Shown: positions 52,976 through 64,000, numbered from the stretch's first letter. The stretch: DNA of 64,000 bases from Micromussa lordhowensis (GCA_964020085.1 OZ026601.1:14762530-14826529); one strand, 5' to 3'. Program-made: numbers and translations. The notes: generated by a model from the sequence alone, not told the origin.

Positions 52976-54628
52976 ATGGCTTCTAAGCTATACGAAGTTG
53001 TGGCCGCGGTGGAACATGAAGTTAGCTGTCCTGTTTGTTTGGAGGAGTTTCAAGAGCCAAAATGTTTACCAAATTGTGCTCATAACGTGTGTCAGGAATG
53101 TTTAGAAGAGATGACAAGCAAGACAGCGCTAAGTAGTATTGAATGTCCAGTTTGCCGTGTTGAGTCGTTCATTCCAAGAGCTGGTGTATCGGCGTTTCCA
53201 AAGAACCATTTACTAGCACGACTGATTGAAAAAAATCCTTCCAGAAAGACCAAAGACGATGAATTCATCAAGGAAGCACTAAAAAGAAGTAAAGAAAATC
53301 TTGAGGGATTAAAACATGCCATTCACGAAATGGATGCACGTCGAAATTCGATAAAGAAACTAGCAGAGAGCGTAAAACAAGAAATACATAACGCAGCGAA
53401 TGAAGCTGTCAAGATGGTTCGCGATCAAGAACAGATATTGCTTGTTGAGGTTGATCAATACATGAATAACAATTACCCCGAAGCTACCTTCAACCAACAA
53501 AAGGAAAAGTTAAATAATCTGCTTGCAAAGACTTCCCACAGTGTTGAAAGCGTTGAAAAGAAGAAAGGTGGAATTAAACGTGCTTGCTTGAGGCAAGTGC
53601 AATACTTAGAGGAGCTTGCTAAAGTTGCTGGCGTTCAAATTCTTTCAGCAAGACGAAAATGCTTTCGCAAGTTTGAACTTAATTTTGCAAGATGTGAATT
53701 TTCTCTGGAGAATATTGTTGGAGTTGTGAGCGTTAAAAAAGATCTCGATAACGATAAACATTCACTACCAGGCCTTTACGAAAGCCTCAACAATGAAAAA
53801 GTCATAAAACATATCGATGGGTGTAAAATCAATGTTCCAAACTTTTTCCCTTTTGCAGTGACGGTGTCGAAGAAAACTGGCGATATGGCGGTCTTAGATG
53901 CCGAAAATAAACGCGTACATATTTTTGATCGAGAAGGAAACCATCTGAGCCAATTTCTGTTCATATTTGGAGACTTCTGGGACATCACGTATTCGCCAAA
54001 CGATGAAATTGTGGTATTAAATAGAGAAAATAACTCGCTGTTACATTATGATCGCTGTGGAAACCTCAAGAAGAAGTTTCCGACAATTCCAAGGCCAAAG
54101 GTGAAATTCACTTTTTTGTCTCACGATTCAAGCGGACACTTTCTTGTTACATCAAGCCCGAGATACCAAGAGCTCGCTTCAGAAACGGAGGCTTGTGTTC
54201 TCATTTACAACATGAACGGAAAATTAGAATCCGTGTTTGGAGAAGGAAAGTTGTCGTCCCCCAAAAAGGCAGTTTCCCTTGATGGGGAATTCTTTGTTCC
54301 TGATGCTGACAGTAAGAGTGTGAAGGTTTTCAGCCAGGAAGGTGAATTTCGTCGAGAAATTGGAAAGGGAATGCTGGAAGATCTAGCTGGGATTGACGTT
54401 GATTGTGAAAATGGACGCATTTTGGTGTGTGACTGTGACAGCTATGCTGTTCATGTGTATAGTAAAGATGGTACATTGGTGAGGACCATCAGAACTGCAG
54501 CACCACCTGTTGAAATCGCATTGTCAAAGGACGGAAAGAAACTTGTGGTTTGTTTTGACGGGGATAAGGCAAAATGTTTCCAGATTCTGTCTTACACCGA
54601 GGCCAGCGCACATGAACAGGGTTGCTAA
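52976..54628 (+). CDS. RING-coiled-coil-NHL protein (TRIM-like E3 ubiquitin ligase without B-box)
   Basis: Single exon, 550 residues from the first in-frame ATG at 52976 (the frame is open further upstream but has no ATG there). A canonical C3HC4 RING occupies residues 18-60: C18, C21, C34, H36, C39, C42, C57, C60. A helical, charged segment (about 92-215) is consistent with a coiled coil. From about 285 to 540 lie repeated beta-propeller blades (AVLDAENKRVHIFDREGNHL, IVVLNRENNSLLHYDRCGNL, FVPDADSKSVKVFSQEGEF, ILVCDCDSYAVHVYSKDG), the NHL-type signature of TRIM2/3/32/71-like proteins. No zinc-binding B-box pattern is visible between RING and helix. Likely a ubiquitin E3 ligase recruiting targets by its propeller. 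Such genes are numerous and often intronless in cnidarians; orthology to a named TRIM is not claimed. Confidence 0.88.
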   Translation: MASKLYEVVAAVEHEVSCPVCLEEFQEPKCLPNCAHNVCQECLEEMTSKTALSSIECPVCRVESFIPRAGVSAFPKNHLLARLIEKNPSRKTKDDEFIKEALKRSKENLEGLKHAIHEMDARRNSIKKLAESVKQEIHNAANEAVKMVRDQEQILLVEVDQYMNNNYPEATFNQQKEKLNNLLAKTSHSVESVEKKKGGIKRACLRQVQYLEELAKVAGVQILSARRKCFRKFELNFARCEFSLENIVGVVSVKKDLDNDKHSLPGLYESLNNEKVIKHIDGCKINVPNFFPFAVTVSKKTGDMAVLDAENKRVHIFDREGNHLSQFLFIFGDFWDITYSPNDEIVVLNRENNSLLHYDRCGNLKKKFPTIPRPKVKFTFLSHDSSGHFLVTSSPRYQELASETEACVLIYNMNGKLESVFGEGKLSSPKKAVSLDGEFFVPDADSKSVKVFSQEGEFRREIGKGMLEDLAGIDVDCENGRILVCDCDSYAVHVYSKDGTLVRTIRTAAPPVEIALSKDGKKLVVCFDGDKAKCFQILSYTEASAHEQGC

Positions 54629-54820
54629 TGAAGAGCTCTAGATCAACCCTTCGAGACTGCTTACATAGATTTTTGCAAACCCTACTACGTCTAGTTTTCA
54701 AAGGGAGGCATAATATGATTCGGTTCCTATCGTTCAGTTCAGATCATATATGCGCTGCTTTTGATAATGGCGACAAGATGACGCGGAAACGTCAAGTCAT
54801 AGTGATTATTTTTATTTTGC

Positions 54821-54821
<1 letters not shown>

Positions 54822-54880
<59 letters not shown>

Positions 54881-54911
54881 TATAATAATAATTATAATTA
54901 TAATAATAGTA
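54822..54911. repeat. (AAT)n microsatellite
   Basis: Uninterrupted ataata repeat of about 60 bp, then ataattataataataattat variants. About 200 bp after the RING-NHL stop, so possibly in its 3' UTR; it also supplies AATAAT-type variant polyadenylation hexamers. Confidence 0.95.
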
Positions 54912-55802
54912 ACAATAAGTATATAGTAAAAGTTTATTTATTTCACACAATCAGTTAAAATACACACGTTGGAAAACGAAATTAAGAACTCGAAAACGAG
55001 TACAAATTGATGATTAAAATATAATGCGTCCATCTTGGCAAGAATAATGTCTTAATATCTCTCCTGTACCACTATTTCCAAAATTTTATAATAACAACTC
55101 TTTGAGACTGTCTTTGCTTAACTTGATGTTCGGCTTCCCTGACAAAATATAATCCACTGCGAGTGACAACTCCTTTTCACTGACTTGCTAAAAGACATAA
55201 AAGCCCGGACAGAGTGTGTGCAGGCGATAGCTAACCTATATAGGCCATTCCGAAATTGCGCAGGGAACTGAGGCGAGTTTCAAATTTTAACAAATCGATA
55301 AACTGACACCACCACATGAAAGATCGCGTTGAGAGAAGTCATTTGACCAAGTTTGATGCTTTTAGGGTGAACAGAGACCAAGTTATGGACCTTGAAACAT
55401 GGTTCAAAATCCATACAAACGGGCTAATGTTGAGACAGCGTCCCCCAAAACCATAAACTCTTTTACAAGTTTTGTGACAACTGAAAAATCCCGTCATTTA
55501 ACTACCATTTGAAAGAAGCTGAGAAGAAAATCACGTATGTTTTTGCCGATTTTAAGAGTATCACAGAAATCATAAAAAATTTGAAGAGTTTATTTGGTTC
55601 TTGTCAAAACTTCCGACGAGTTCCACGGCCCCCACCCCCACCAGGCCCAGGACGACGCCCAGGACCCGACCCCACATATTGCGTGACGATATAATGACTG
55701 CTGACCACTTGGGGACCAGTACGTACCTCTCTTCACCTCTCTGGGTGTCTCTGACTATTCATCGTCTTCACAAATAATTTGACATTTTCGTCAAACTTTG
55801 GG
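54912..55802. other. Intergenic region before the aldo-keto reductase gene
   Basis: No supportable feature other than a C-rich run near 55625-55670. The promoter of the next gene should be here. Confidence 0.3.
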
Positions 55803-58800
55803 ATGAGTAATCTACCTTCTAGTTATGTGGAGGGGTTCCACTATGAGGAAGCTGTTAAACGAATGAAATATCAGCAGTTAGGGAAGACAGGAATGGCCGT
55901 TTCCAAGTTAAGTTTTGGTGAGGTGCAATAACTGAGTAAAATTTGGTGAATGTACATAACACTGGGCCTTTAGAAATATTACTGGCAAGATTTCCGTATA
56001 GTATGCATGCCGTGCCTCGTTGAAAAAGATTGTGTCCGATCGTCCGATGTAATGTATATGGCGGCCATCTTGGAATGAAGACGAGGCTACTAGGGAAGGC
56101 GGGAAGATTGTTTTTTCTGGTTTGATAGAAAAGTCCGTCATTCAGTTCTGATTTAAAAGGATATAAACCCTGTTTATATCCTTATAAACCTTGTTTATAG
56201 TGACTGAATCCCAGGAAGAGGCAACTGCTAAAATGGTCAAAGTGATATAGTTGTCCTCTGGGAGTCCAGCAGCTGACAGCTGAAAATCGCCTTCACAGCG
56301 CCCAAAATATCTCCGCAAAGAGGATTGATTGTTGGTTCAAGTAATTTTCTTTGAAAAGCTTTTTTATTTTTGTGTGTCGTGTCAATTGTGTATTCATTCC
56401 CAAAGGGTCTCTGTTTTCGTGACTGGACATTTATCTCACCATAGTTACTCCTCTACTAACTATGATCTCACCTTTCTGGTCTTTCTGGAGCTGGTCTTAG
56501 TGAAGAAAGTGCAGCTTACAAGTGTTTGGGAGCATGTGGCTGATTTGGACTGATTGGATTTGCTTGAATGTAACTTCCTCCGGGGATGTGTCAGTTGTCG
56601 CAGACGGACTGACGAACTCAGTACCATGACGGCACCCTCTCACTTTCTGGACTGTCAAATTTCTTCATGTGGCCAATGTTCTTTATTTTAATCTGGCCTG
56701 TGACGTTTTCAGTGATAGCTGCATTACCATTCTTCTCCTTAACTTGATATGGTTCAGGTTATATCTGACCTCTGCTATGTCACTCAGTCATATCGCCTTA
56801 AGTCAGCATACCGGTACTCTTTCTCTCTGAACTTCTTGGGGTATGCCCTTTTGCCTGCATCAATTGGCTCTTAGAAAAGCATTCTATATGGCATGTGCCT
56901 TGGTCAAATTCCACAATGGGCTGGCAGGTACAGCAAAGCTTTGAATGAACCTTGAACAATATTGTGACGCTAAGGAAGCTTTATAGCTCTGATTAGTCAG
57001 TTCTGTGTTTGCTTCAACCTTGTCACCAGACACTTGTAATCCTTAGTCAGACAACACATTACCAAGGTACTCCATACTACTCGCATCTTTCTGGCACTTC
57101 TCATACCACGTTCTTCTTCACTTGATCCAGCCAGTGATCATGTTCTTCACTTGATCCAGCCGGTGATCATGTTCTTCTTCACTTGATCCAGCCAGTGTTC
57201 ATGTTCTTCTTCACTTGATCCAGTCAGTTATCATGTTCTTCTTCACTTGATCCAGTCAGTGGTCACATTCTTCTTCACTTGATCCAGTCAGTGATCACAT
57301 TCTTCATCACTTGATCCAGCCAGTGTTCATGTTCTTCTTCACTTGATCCAGTCAGTTATCATGTTCTTCTTCACTTGATCCAGTCAGTTATCATGTTCTT
57401 CTTCACTTGATCCAGCCAGTGTTCATGTTCTTCTTCACTTAATCCAGTCAGTGATCATGTTCTTCTTCACTTGATCCAGCCAGTGATCATGTTCTTCTTG
57501 TGAAGCGCCAACTACATGGATATCATCATGACTGTTCTGAGCACCAAGCACCAAATCTTAACACTGTCTTTTGCTCACATCACCATTTTTTGACAATCTT
57601 TTTCTTCTCATGAAATGATCATAATTATGAATAACTCAAGACATGTGAATTTGATACACTTTGCAATCAACATTAGCAAATTGCACCAGTCTCAAACCCT
57701 ATCAATGTTCTGACAGGTTTCTTAAAATTGTGGGGTTTGCTGATAAGTATTTCTTTACTCACCTTGATTTTTGCCAGCCCAAAGTGCAGAACTGAAGACT
57801 GCAATTATGCAATGAGAACTCTTGCTATGCAACCCAGTTCCGATTTGGATAAGAAGCGATTTTTTCTTGAAGTTTTAAAAACCTGAAAATCCTATTTTCT
57901 TGCTATCAATCCGTGCCGCTGATCACAGCATCGGCATGCTCAGAATTGTGACGTAGATTCAGGAATGTGTGAGTTTAGGCCTGACTTATCTCACTTCTCC
58001 TCTGTAAATTTAGCTTCGTAGTCTTTGCAAAATACTCCTTTCCAGTATTTTGTATGAGCTACTAACTTACATTTACAGAGATAAAACAAGTGAGATGAGT
58101 CAAGCCTGAAGTCGCGTGTTCCTTAATCTACGTCACAACTTATTCAAAATGAATGGAAGACTGGTGCGAATGGTGAACCAAAATGGCGGCAAACTTGAAC
58201 GATTTCAAAACTGCTAATTAAAAAAAGATTGCATTTTATCCAAATGGAATTTTTCTTTCGCAGAAGTTCATTGGGTGATATATAGAATCAGATAAGAAAA
58301 TAAAAAAAATTGACGATATGGGCACTTTAAATTTAAATTACTATGACTGTTACTTTTTAATAATTATAGGTGCATCATCACTTGGAAGTGTTTTCAGGGA
58401 AACTAATGACTTAGAGTCAGTTCAAGTTGTCCACCATGCAATAAAGAGTGGGATTAACTATATTGATGTTGCTCCATGGTATGGTCATGGCAAAGCTGAG
58501 ACTGTTTTAGGCAAGGTCTGTATTTTTGACAATAGTCAAACAAATACTTTTTTATTCTTAATAGTCATTGTAGCTCGTTACAGAAGATTGAAATCAAAGA
58601 AATTCAATTTAACACCCAGGGTACTAATTCATTTTTAGTAGCTCAAGGGAGCACATTTATTGGTGACAGCAAATTAGCTTATTTGTATTTTTGTTTTTTC
58701 CTACATTGAAATGTGGTCCCAAAACCCATAAGGAGTATTCAATTTTGTTAAATAACATATTTAAATTTGGAAAATCATGAGAAAAATAAACCAATTGATC

Positions 58801-59973
58801 AAACAGTAACTTGCTGTTGCAAGCTTGCGGTTGGTTGGGTTCCTCACAGATGTGTATAAGATCAAAAACTAATCAGCGAAAAGGGCTTTTAATCAAGTCA
58901 TGATTACCGACAGTAATAATGCTTTTAAATGAAAAACAACATATCTATATCCTAAAAAGTAAAAAAAGGCTTTTAAACACCAGTGGCCTATAGCTCTGAC
59001 TGCTTATCTCCAGTAGGTGTAGCATGAAGCAGCTAGGAGTACTGTCACTCCGTCTGGATAGGATGCTAGTCCATTGCAGGTTACTCTGTGCATTTTCTTA
59101 GGCAGAGGTAGAGAGAGGCACTCTTGACTGATAGCTGTATCTCATCTCAAAAGCAGCTCTTTTCCGGCACCTTAAAATTGTGGTTATGATGTTATGGCAA
59201 CTAACTAATTTTCTCTGTTTTGTATTAGGCTCTAAAAGGTATTCCTCGAGAAGCATACTTCATTGCTACAAAGGTATATTTCCTTCTGTTATAGTAGAAC
59301 CTCACTATCTTGAACTTGGTTGTCTTCAACTCCTGCTATCTTGAATGCAAATCATTTCCCCTTAGAAATACTTGTTTAGTCACTTGCTATCAGCTATCTT
59401 GAAACCCAGACATCTTGAGCTATTTTTTTCTGTCCATTAGCTACGATTTCAAGATAGTTAGGTTCAACTGTATTTTAATCATTGGGATAATTGTATTTAA
59501 AATCATGTGTGTTCAGTATCCATTTAATCATATTCTATTCAAGAGTGATTTTCACAAGATACTTAAGATACTTCTGTTGTTTAAGTTTTGAACCCCAAAG
59601 AAAAATAATTTATAGGTAAAATATGAAGCTTAGTTTCCTGTTAAATGACCTTCACAACAGTTGTAATTCGCATACTGTAATTGACATTTAGAAAATAACC
59701 CAAAGCAAATACGCACGCTGATTGGTTTAAAACCGTGTTTCTATAACTCAATAGAAACAGAGAACTAGCACGAGCTGTTGACATAATGATGGCGCATACA
59801 AAGAGAATTTACATTTTGATGATCGAAGTAAACAAGCTGTTTTTCTTTTTCTTTGCCGCGGTATTTTCTAAAAGAAATAGAAAACATGTTTTCCGTGTTC
59901 CTATCGAGTTATAGAAACACTTGTGAAAGTTTGGGAGAACTGGAAAAGCTGTGGAAACACTCGCCTGCAGCTC

Positions 59974-60004
<31 letters not shown>

Positions 60005-63000
60005 CTTTCACTTGTGTTTCTATTAAACAATTAGATTATGAGCTCGAGATTTCTATCGCGTGATAGTTGACGAGGGCGCAGCCCGAGTCAACTATCACGC
60101 ATAGAAATCGAGAGCGAATAATCTAATTGTTTTAGTATAAATCTACTAGTCGTTCAAAAATTTAATCTAAATCCTCTTCAAAGACACTTCAAAAACACAA
60201 AGAAACGGCCCCTAGTGCGCGCTGCTACGCTACTCACTATCTATCACAGAATAGAACGTGGGTAGCGTAGCCAATCAGAGGACGTTATTCGTGATAGAAC
60301 GCTAGTAGATTTATACTAAAACTCGATAGAAACACAGCACATGTTTTCTGTTTCTTAATTAGCGGCTGCCATGTTTTCAGTGGTTTCATCTGACAGTCAG
60401 CGGGCACATTGAAAACTTTTCAAAAACACATTTTGGCTAGGAGAAGAAGAAAGTACAAGAAATTCATTCAAGGTTTTTATATATCATGGGTTTCCAAATC
60501 AAAAGCAGTTGATCTCCATGTTAACTAAATACAATCATACAGTAGTCAAGTTTACGGTAAAATGATTTTGATGATATTATACTGATACATTTGGAAAGAA
60601 TGTGGTGTTACACTGCATTATGTTCAGCAGGGCTAATACTTATGTCAGTGCCTGGTGGCCAGCTGGCCTAGCATCCTTGATTTCTTAGTTGGTCGCCCAG
60701 GACCAAATAAAATGGATAGATGAATGAGAATTATTTATGGATTACATGTAAGTTCCCTTGGAATTTTCTACTTAGAACTAAATATTCAATGAAGTCAGTT
60801 AAATTAGAATTAGGGGGAAGAGAAAAAAGGTAGTGTAATTCATTTGGTATTTTAATTTATTATTATTATTATTTTTTAATGCAATTTTATTTAAAGGACT
60901 AACACTTACGCTACTTACAACACTGATATTATACTTACACGACTTATACTGTCTTGTACTACTTAACAATACATATATTACAATACAATTACACTATCTA
61001 CATTACGGTTGGACTATTTACAATGCATAGCACTACAGGGTATAGTTCATGTTTCTACCACTATTGATGTGAACATTATTATACTATTTATGCTATAAGC
61101 TTTAGATATAAGATCTTGTTACAACAAAAGGTGCCAACCTACACCACACTTACCCAACCTGCTTCCTACTTAGAAAAACTTATGAGAATTACATATCATT
61201 GCTACATGTTTAAACCTTCCAATGAATATTTATGATGTACTTTTACTATGAAATCAAGCATGGAGATTTCCCCATGTGTTAATTTGGTGTTGTATAAATG
61301 ATACTTGGCAAACAATAGGGTGAAGCTGAGTTTTCTTTCAGAATATATTTCTGCATTTTTTGGATTTACTTTTCTGCCAAACATGATTTCTATCTGCGAG
61401 AAGCCTAAAGAGGTGGCATTTTCATCGTTGAACCACTTGATAACTTCCGAAAAAAATTGTTTAGTCCAAGATCAGTTTTGGAGAGTAAGGATTATTGAAT
61501 CGTTCATTTGGCAATAATTACATAGCATATTCATTTCTTTTCCATAAAGGAACAGCTCTTGTTTGATAACTATTATTCTATGCAAAAGTTTAAAATAGAA
61601 TTCTCTCAGCTTGTTGTCCTTGTAAATGGTTTTCACATCCCCAAAATATGACTCTAAAGGGATCTGGTCTACTGGTCTCGGGCCCATTTTGTGCTTGCCT
61701 TAAGTTGGATTTTGTCCTTGTTGATTAATCATTATTTTATAACAGTCTTTATTTTTCATTTTAAGAAGATTTGCGCAAATCTCTGATGAAAGCGGAATAC
61801 ATTTTTTGACAAGAAATCTGTTTTTTTCTAGAGGAGTTACTTTTGTCCTCTGTATGACATCTTTTGGTATTGCTGAAACAACTTGAAAATATTACAACTT
61901 AATAGATATTTATCTGTAAATTTTGTGTATGACATGACGTTACCATCTATGTCTAGAAGATCTTGGGTGAGAAATACACCTTTTTTGAACCAATTTTTGT
62001 AGAAGATAGAGAATCCGTCCATCAATATGTCTTTGCTATTGAACAAAACAAATTCCTGATGTGAAAAATCATTGAAGGATGTCTTAAGTTCCAGGAAATG
62101 CTGAAGGATTTCTTTGTAGAACTGGGGTAAATGGATCCTTGCCAGAAACTTTTTATTGTAATTGCACCCTAACAAAAAATTTAGTCCTTCAAATTTGTCC
62201 AGTAGGTAGTTGGGAATGGCCTTCCGGGAGTCCTCAGAGTTTTTCTCTAATTATTAAACTTTTGGTTCCTTTTTTTATTTCAAGTTTGTAGTTGGCATTA
62301 CATATTGTGCACAGAATTATTTTTTAATTTTGTTAGTTGCCCAGGTAGGTTTTAACTGCCAAGTTTGAGCCCTGTGTTCAGTCTTGAGAGAAAACCCCTT
62401 TTCAACTAAAATGCAAGCTACATAAATTGATAATTCAATGCCTTTATATGGGGTTGTGTAGGACTTGATCAGTCACAAGAAGGACTGTGTGTCAACCAGA
62501 TTTCTTCTTCTGGCAGCTGAAAAAGATGTTTACAGGGTGCCAAAAAACAGATTTCAGGCTTAACCTGCTCTTTTGGTAAGCTGTAACTGTGATGCACCAG
62601 CCCAAAAATCATTCTCACAAAAGCCCCATAAAATTGTCATCTCTTACAGTACTTCTGCAATTTGAATTTCCTCAAAACTGAAGGACAGTGTCCACTAACC
62701 TGAGTGCAAAATCCACTAGCCCCGTGCTAATGGACATGACTTTCTTTGCATGCTGGTTTAGTTGCCACTTGGTGTCTGCTTAAGAAATTTCATTTCAGAC
62801 TCTGTAGGTACTTAAAATAACTACTGACAGTAAAGTTACTACAGTAAAGGTCATCTCGCAAAGTGCATGGTTTGCAGTTGTAAGACCTTAGCAATATGCC
62901 ATTTGGTCAGTTTGGCGTCTGCTCTTGTGTGAATAATTTCTATCCTCTGATTCAAGGATTTTTTTAAAGTGTAACGGATGAATGAAGTTGCTTGTAATAA

Positions 63001-63954
63001 CTCCAGTCCAAAAGGTTTGAAGACAAAAAACTCAAATATCACCAAATCATGCGTGGACACATGGTTCCTTAAAACCATCTGCTGCTTGTACTTAATGTTT
63101 GTAGATTGCTTGGCCAATTCCCAAGTTGGCTTAACCCATCAACTCCTGTGCTACCCATAACCAGCTGTGACAAGTGTTGGCCTTTGTTCCACTTTTGACC
63201 AAAGTTGACATCATTAATACTCAAGTTTCGCAAGAGGAAAAGATCTTTCCAATGATAAACAGTCAGAGTGATCAGCGCAATGGAGCCTGAGATATGCATG
63301 AAAATGCTCAGAAATTTGAGAGAAAATGCGAAGCAAAATCTCTTGCAACTACACTTACAATAGCTATTCCATGGTAAAAATTCTCTGTCTCGATGATGTT
63401 TTCTGAGGAATGTTTGAACTGGAAGGAAGCCCAGTAGAAGGTCAATCACTGCCGCGAAAAGATAAGAAAAGCACAAAAAGAAAAGGCAAAAAAAAAAAAA
63501 ATTTAAAACCCTGAAAGGCCTAAAGATGTAGGTCACTTTCTTGCCCAAAAGCTGTCTCCAAATTTTGATTTCTGTGCATGACCGAGCAAAAATGTTGTAA
63601 CACAGAGCTAGTGGAAAGAAAGGCATGCTATCATGTTGTAAATGCCTTTTTGAGTAGATTGGAACTAATTTGGCTCATATCCAGGCTGAAAATCTCCCAA
63701 ATGTCCAAAAAATGCATTTTTGGCAAAAAGCTCTGGGAGTCCATGGGTTAAAGAGCCTTTGATCAATCCTAACTTGTTAGCCTGTGTGTTTAGGTCTTAC
63801 AAGGTACATTGATATTGTTACGTTTATTATTTAACAGGTCTGCCGATATGAGCCAGAAATTGAAAAGATGTTTGACTTCTCTACTGAAAGAACCTTACAA
63901 AGTGTTGAGGAAAGCTTAAAGCGCTTAGGACTAGACTACATTGACGTAATTCAG
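55803..63954 (+). CDS. Aldo-keto reductase, L-galactose dehydrogenase-like, first four exons
   Basis: Exons 55803-55917, 58370-58515, 59229-59273 and 63838-63954, GT-AG throughout; the gene continues past the window. The joined 141 residues include YQQLGKTGMAVSKLSFGAS, LGSVFRETNDLESVQVVHHA, KSGINYIDVAPWYGHGKAE, VLGKALKGIPREAYFIATK, and ERTLQSVEESLKRLGLDYID then VIQ. Aldo-keto reductase catalytic residues visible are D71, Y76 and K102; the fourth (His) would be in the next exon. The text GAS.LGSVF, EK.LGK, YIVATK and SLERLQLDYVDI is what I recall from plant L-galactose dehydrogenase, so the protein belongs to that branch (NAD(P)-dependent sugar dehydrogenases). The in vivo substrate in an animal is not inferable. 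The start ATG is followed by a 37-residue N-terminus before the conserved LG motif. Confidence 0.9.
57113..57499. repeat. 32-bp minisatellite, 12 copies, in reductase intron 1
   Basis: Tandem unit acttgatccagccagtgatc plus atgttcttcttc (32 bp), 12 copies counted by eye, one shortened by 3 bp. Variation is concentrated at a few positions (gcc/gtc, gatc/ttc/ggtc, atg/aca). No spacers, so not CRISPR-like. Confidence 0.95.
57945..58140. mobile_element. Fold-back MITE in reductase intron 1
   Basis: The left arm gtgacgtagattcaggaat, ggcctgacttatctcact and the inner ctctgtaaatttag pair with the right arm tttacagag, agtgagatgagtcaagcc and ccttaatctacgtcac. Arms total about 70 bp each, around a centre of aaatactcctttccagtatt. 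Confidence 0.8.
59292..59471. mobile_element. 180-bp TIR element in reductase intron 3
   Basis: The left end tagtagaacctcactatctt then gaa and right end ttcaagatagttaggttcaa form an inverted repeat of about 21 bp with two mismatches. The interior repeats ctgctatcttgaa and gctatcttgaaacc. Similar 'aacctc.ctat' MITEs are common in animals. Confidence 0.65.
59735..60365. repeat. Compound repeat: AGAAACAC-type element split by ATTAGATTA-type element
   Basis: The outer element runs from about 59735 (gtttctataactcaatagaa) through 59905 (tcctatcgagttatagaaac) and a hairpin at 59920-60023. It resumes at 60323 (tcgatagaaacacagcacat). If 60024-60322 is removed, gtgtttctat joins tcgatagaaacac, reproducing the junction style seen at 59905-59925. 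Confidence 0.65.
60024..60322 (-). mobile_element. ATTAGATTA-family element, young copy (inverted)
   Basis: The reverse complement of this 299-bp unit equals 14590-14888 with one difference by eye. It contains the same hairpin (gcgtgatagttgacgagggc with gagtcaactatcacgc). It interrupts the compound repeat described above, in reductase intron 3. Confidence 0.85.
60850..62245 (-). mobile_element. LINE 3' fragment (ORF2 C-terminal domain), decayed
   Basis: On the minus strand from about 62245: RKAIPNYLLDKFEGLNFLLG, HLPQFYKEILQHFLELK, FNSKDILMDGFSIFYKNWF, GVFLTQDLLDIDGNVMSYTK, then after a break LREFYFKLLHRIIVIKQELF and CNYCQMNDSIILTLQN, then LSFTLLFAKYHLYNTKL. The order (FY+.+L; N..IL..G..+FYK.W...G+ ...DL+...G....Y..F; KLLHRI...K; C..C ...; LL.AK..I...K) is the C-terminal domain of L1/Tx1-clade LINEs abundant in cnidarians. 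The T/A-rich text at 60850-60890 would be the tail and 60890-61200 the 3' UTR. Frames are broken in at least two places and the reverse transcriptase itself is missing. Confidence 0.75.
62246..63837. other. Rest of reductase intron 3
   Basis: Intronic, AT-rich. The longest open frame (minus strand, 63069-63626, 185 codons) shows hydrophobic stretches and a homopolymer-derived FFFF run but no recognisable domain. I regard it as chance or old repeat. Confidence 0.35.
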
Positions 63955-64000
63955 GTACAAAAAAACCTTGTCCCCCTCTATACATACCCTCGAGTAGGGA

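Noticed and set aside
57113..57499. Regularly spaced 32-bp repeats resembling a CRISPR array
   Set aside because: Units are directly tandem without spacers and lie in an intron of an animal gene; a minisatellite.
63069..63626. 185-codon minus-strand open frame with hydrophobic stretches
   Set aside because: No recognisable domain, contains a homopolymer-encoded FFFF run, no splice partners; lies in an intron of the reductase on the opposite strand.

Overview
The window is eukaryotic nuclear DNA from an animal, most likely an anthozoan cnidarian (a stony coral or relative). The evidence is GT-AG introns in animal-type genes, a full integrin beta gene, a single-exon class A GPCR, a RING/NHL protein of a type abundant in cnidarians, and dense Penelope, Crypton-like, Mutator-like and LINE remnants with many short inverted-repeat elements. 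The species cannot be fixed from the sequence alone. Exon boundaries below were read by eye from reading frame, splice sites and protein similarity recalled from memory; no alignment or search was run.

Five host genes are recognisable, all on the + strand. (1) 583-5459: the last four coding exons of BLOC1S1. (2) 11976-13457: an intronless class A GPCR of neuropeptide-receptor type. (3) 19726-48534: a complete integrin beta gene of 27 coding exons, 2,415 nt, 804 residues, with signal peptide, PSI, beta-I domain with MIDAS, cysteine-rich I-EGF repeats, tail domain, membrane helix and a cytoplasmic tail with two NPxY motifs. (4) 52976-54628: a single-exon RING-coiled-coil-NHL E3-ligase-like protein without a visible B-box. 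(5) 55803-63954 and beyond: the first four exons of an aldo-keto reductase of the L-galactose dehydrogenase type. The genes have no evident shared function.

The rest is mostly mobile DNA. The most structured piece is a 3.7-kb element in integrin intron 1 (21500-25168), bounded by terminal inverted repeats and a TA duplication, with inner flanks that are arrays of AAACGG-type motifs; a 5'-truncated Penelope element (reverse transcriptase plus GIY-YIG nuclease) sits inside it. A 671-bp piece of that Penelope element recurs in intron 4, apparently without a single difference, cut at both ends and flanked by an 8-bp direct repeat. Other elements with readable ends are a TTAA-flanked element (32851-33504), an element with a 9-bp target duplication (35230-35667), an element inserted inside a 23-bp minisatellite (15895-16236), a fold-back element carrying a tRNA-like cloverleaf (17097-17349), a tRNA-derived SINE (47246-47525), a LINE 3' end (60850-62245), and a family of about 300-bp elements present as a nearly identical inverted pair 45 kb apart, one copy of which lies inside an older copy of itself. 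Microsatellites and minisatellites lie at 4436-4830, 15636-16446, 28208-28325, 54822-54911 and 57113-57499.

I found no evidence of an undescribed multi-gene system. The observations most worth checking are the AAACGG-array transposon, the identical internal Penelope fragment, the self-nested repeat family, the 54-bp perfect palindrome in an integrin intron, and the tRNA-like fold-back element.
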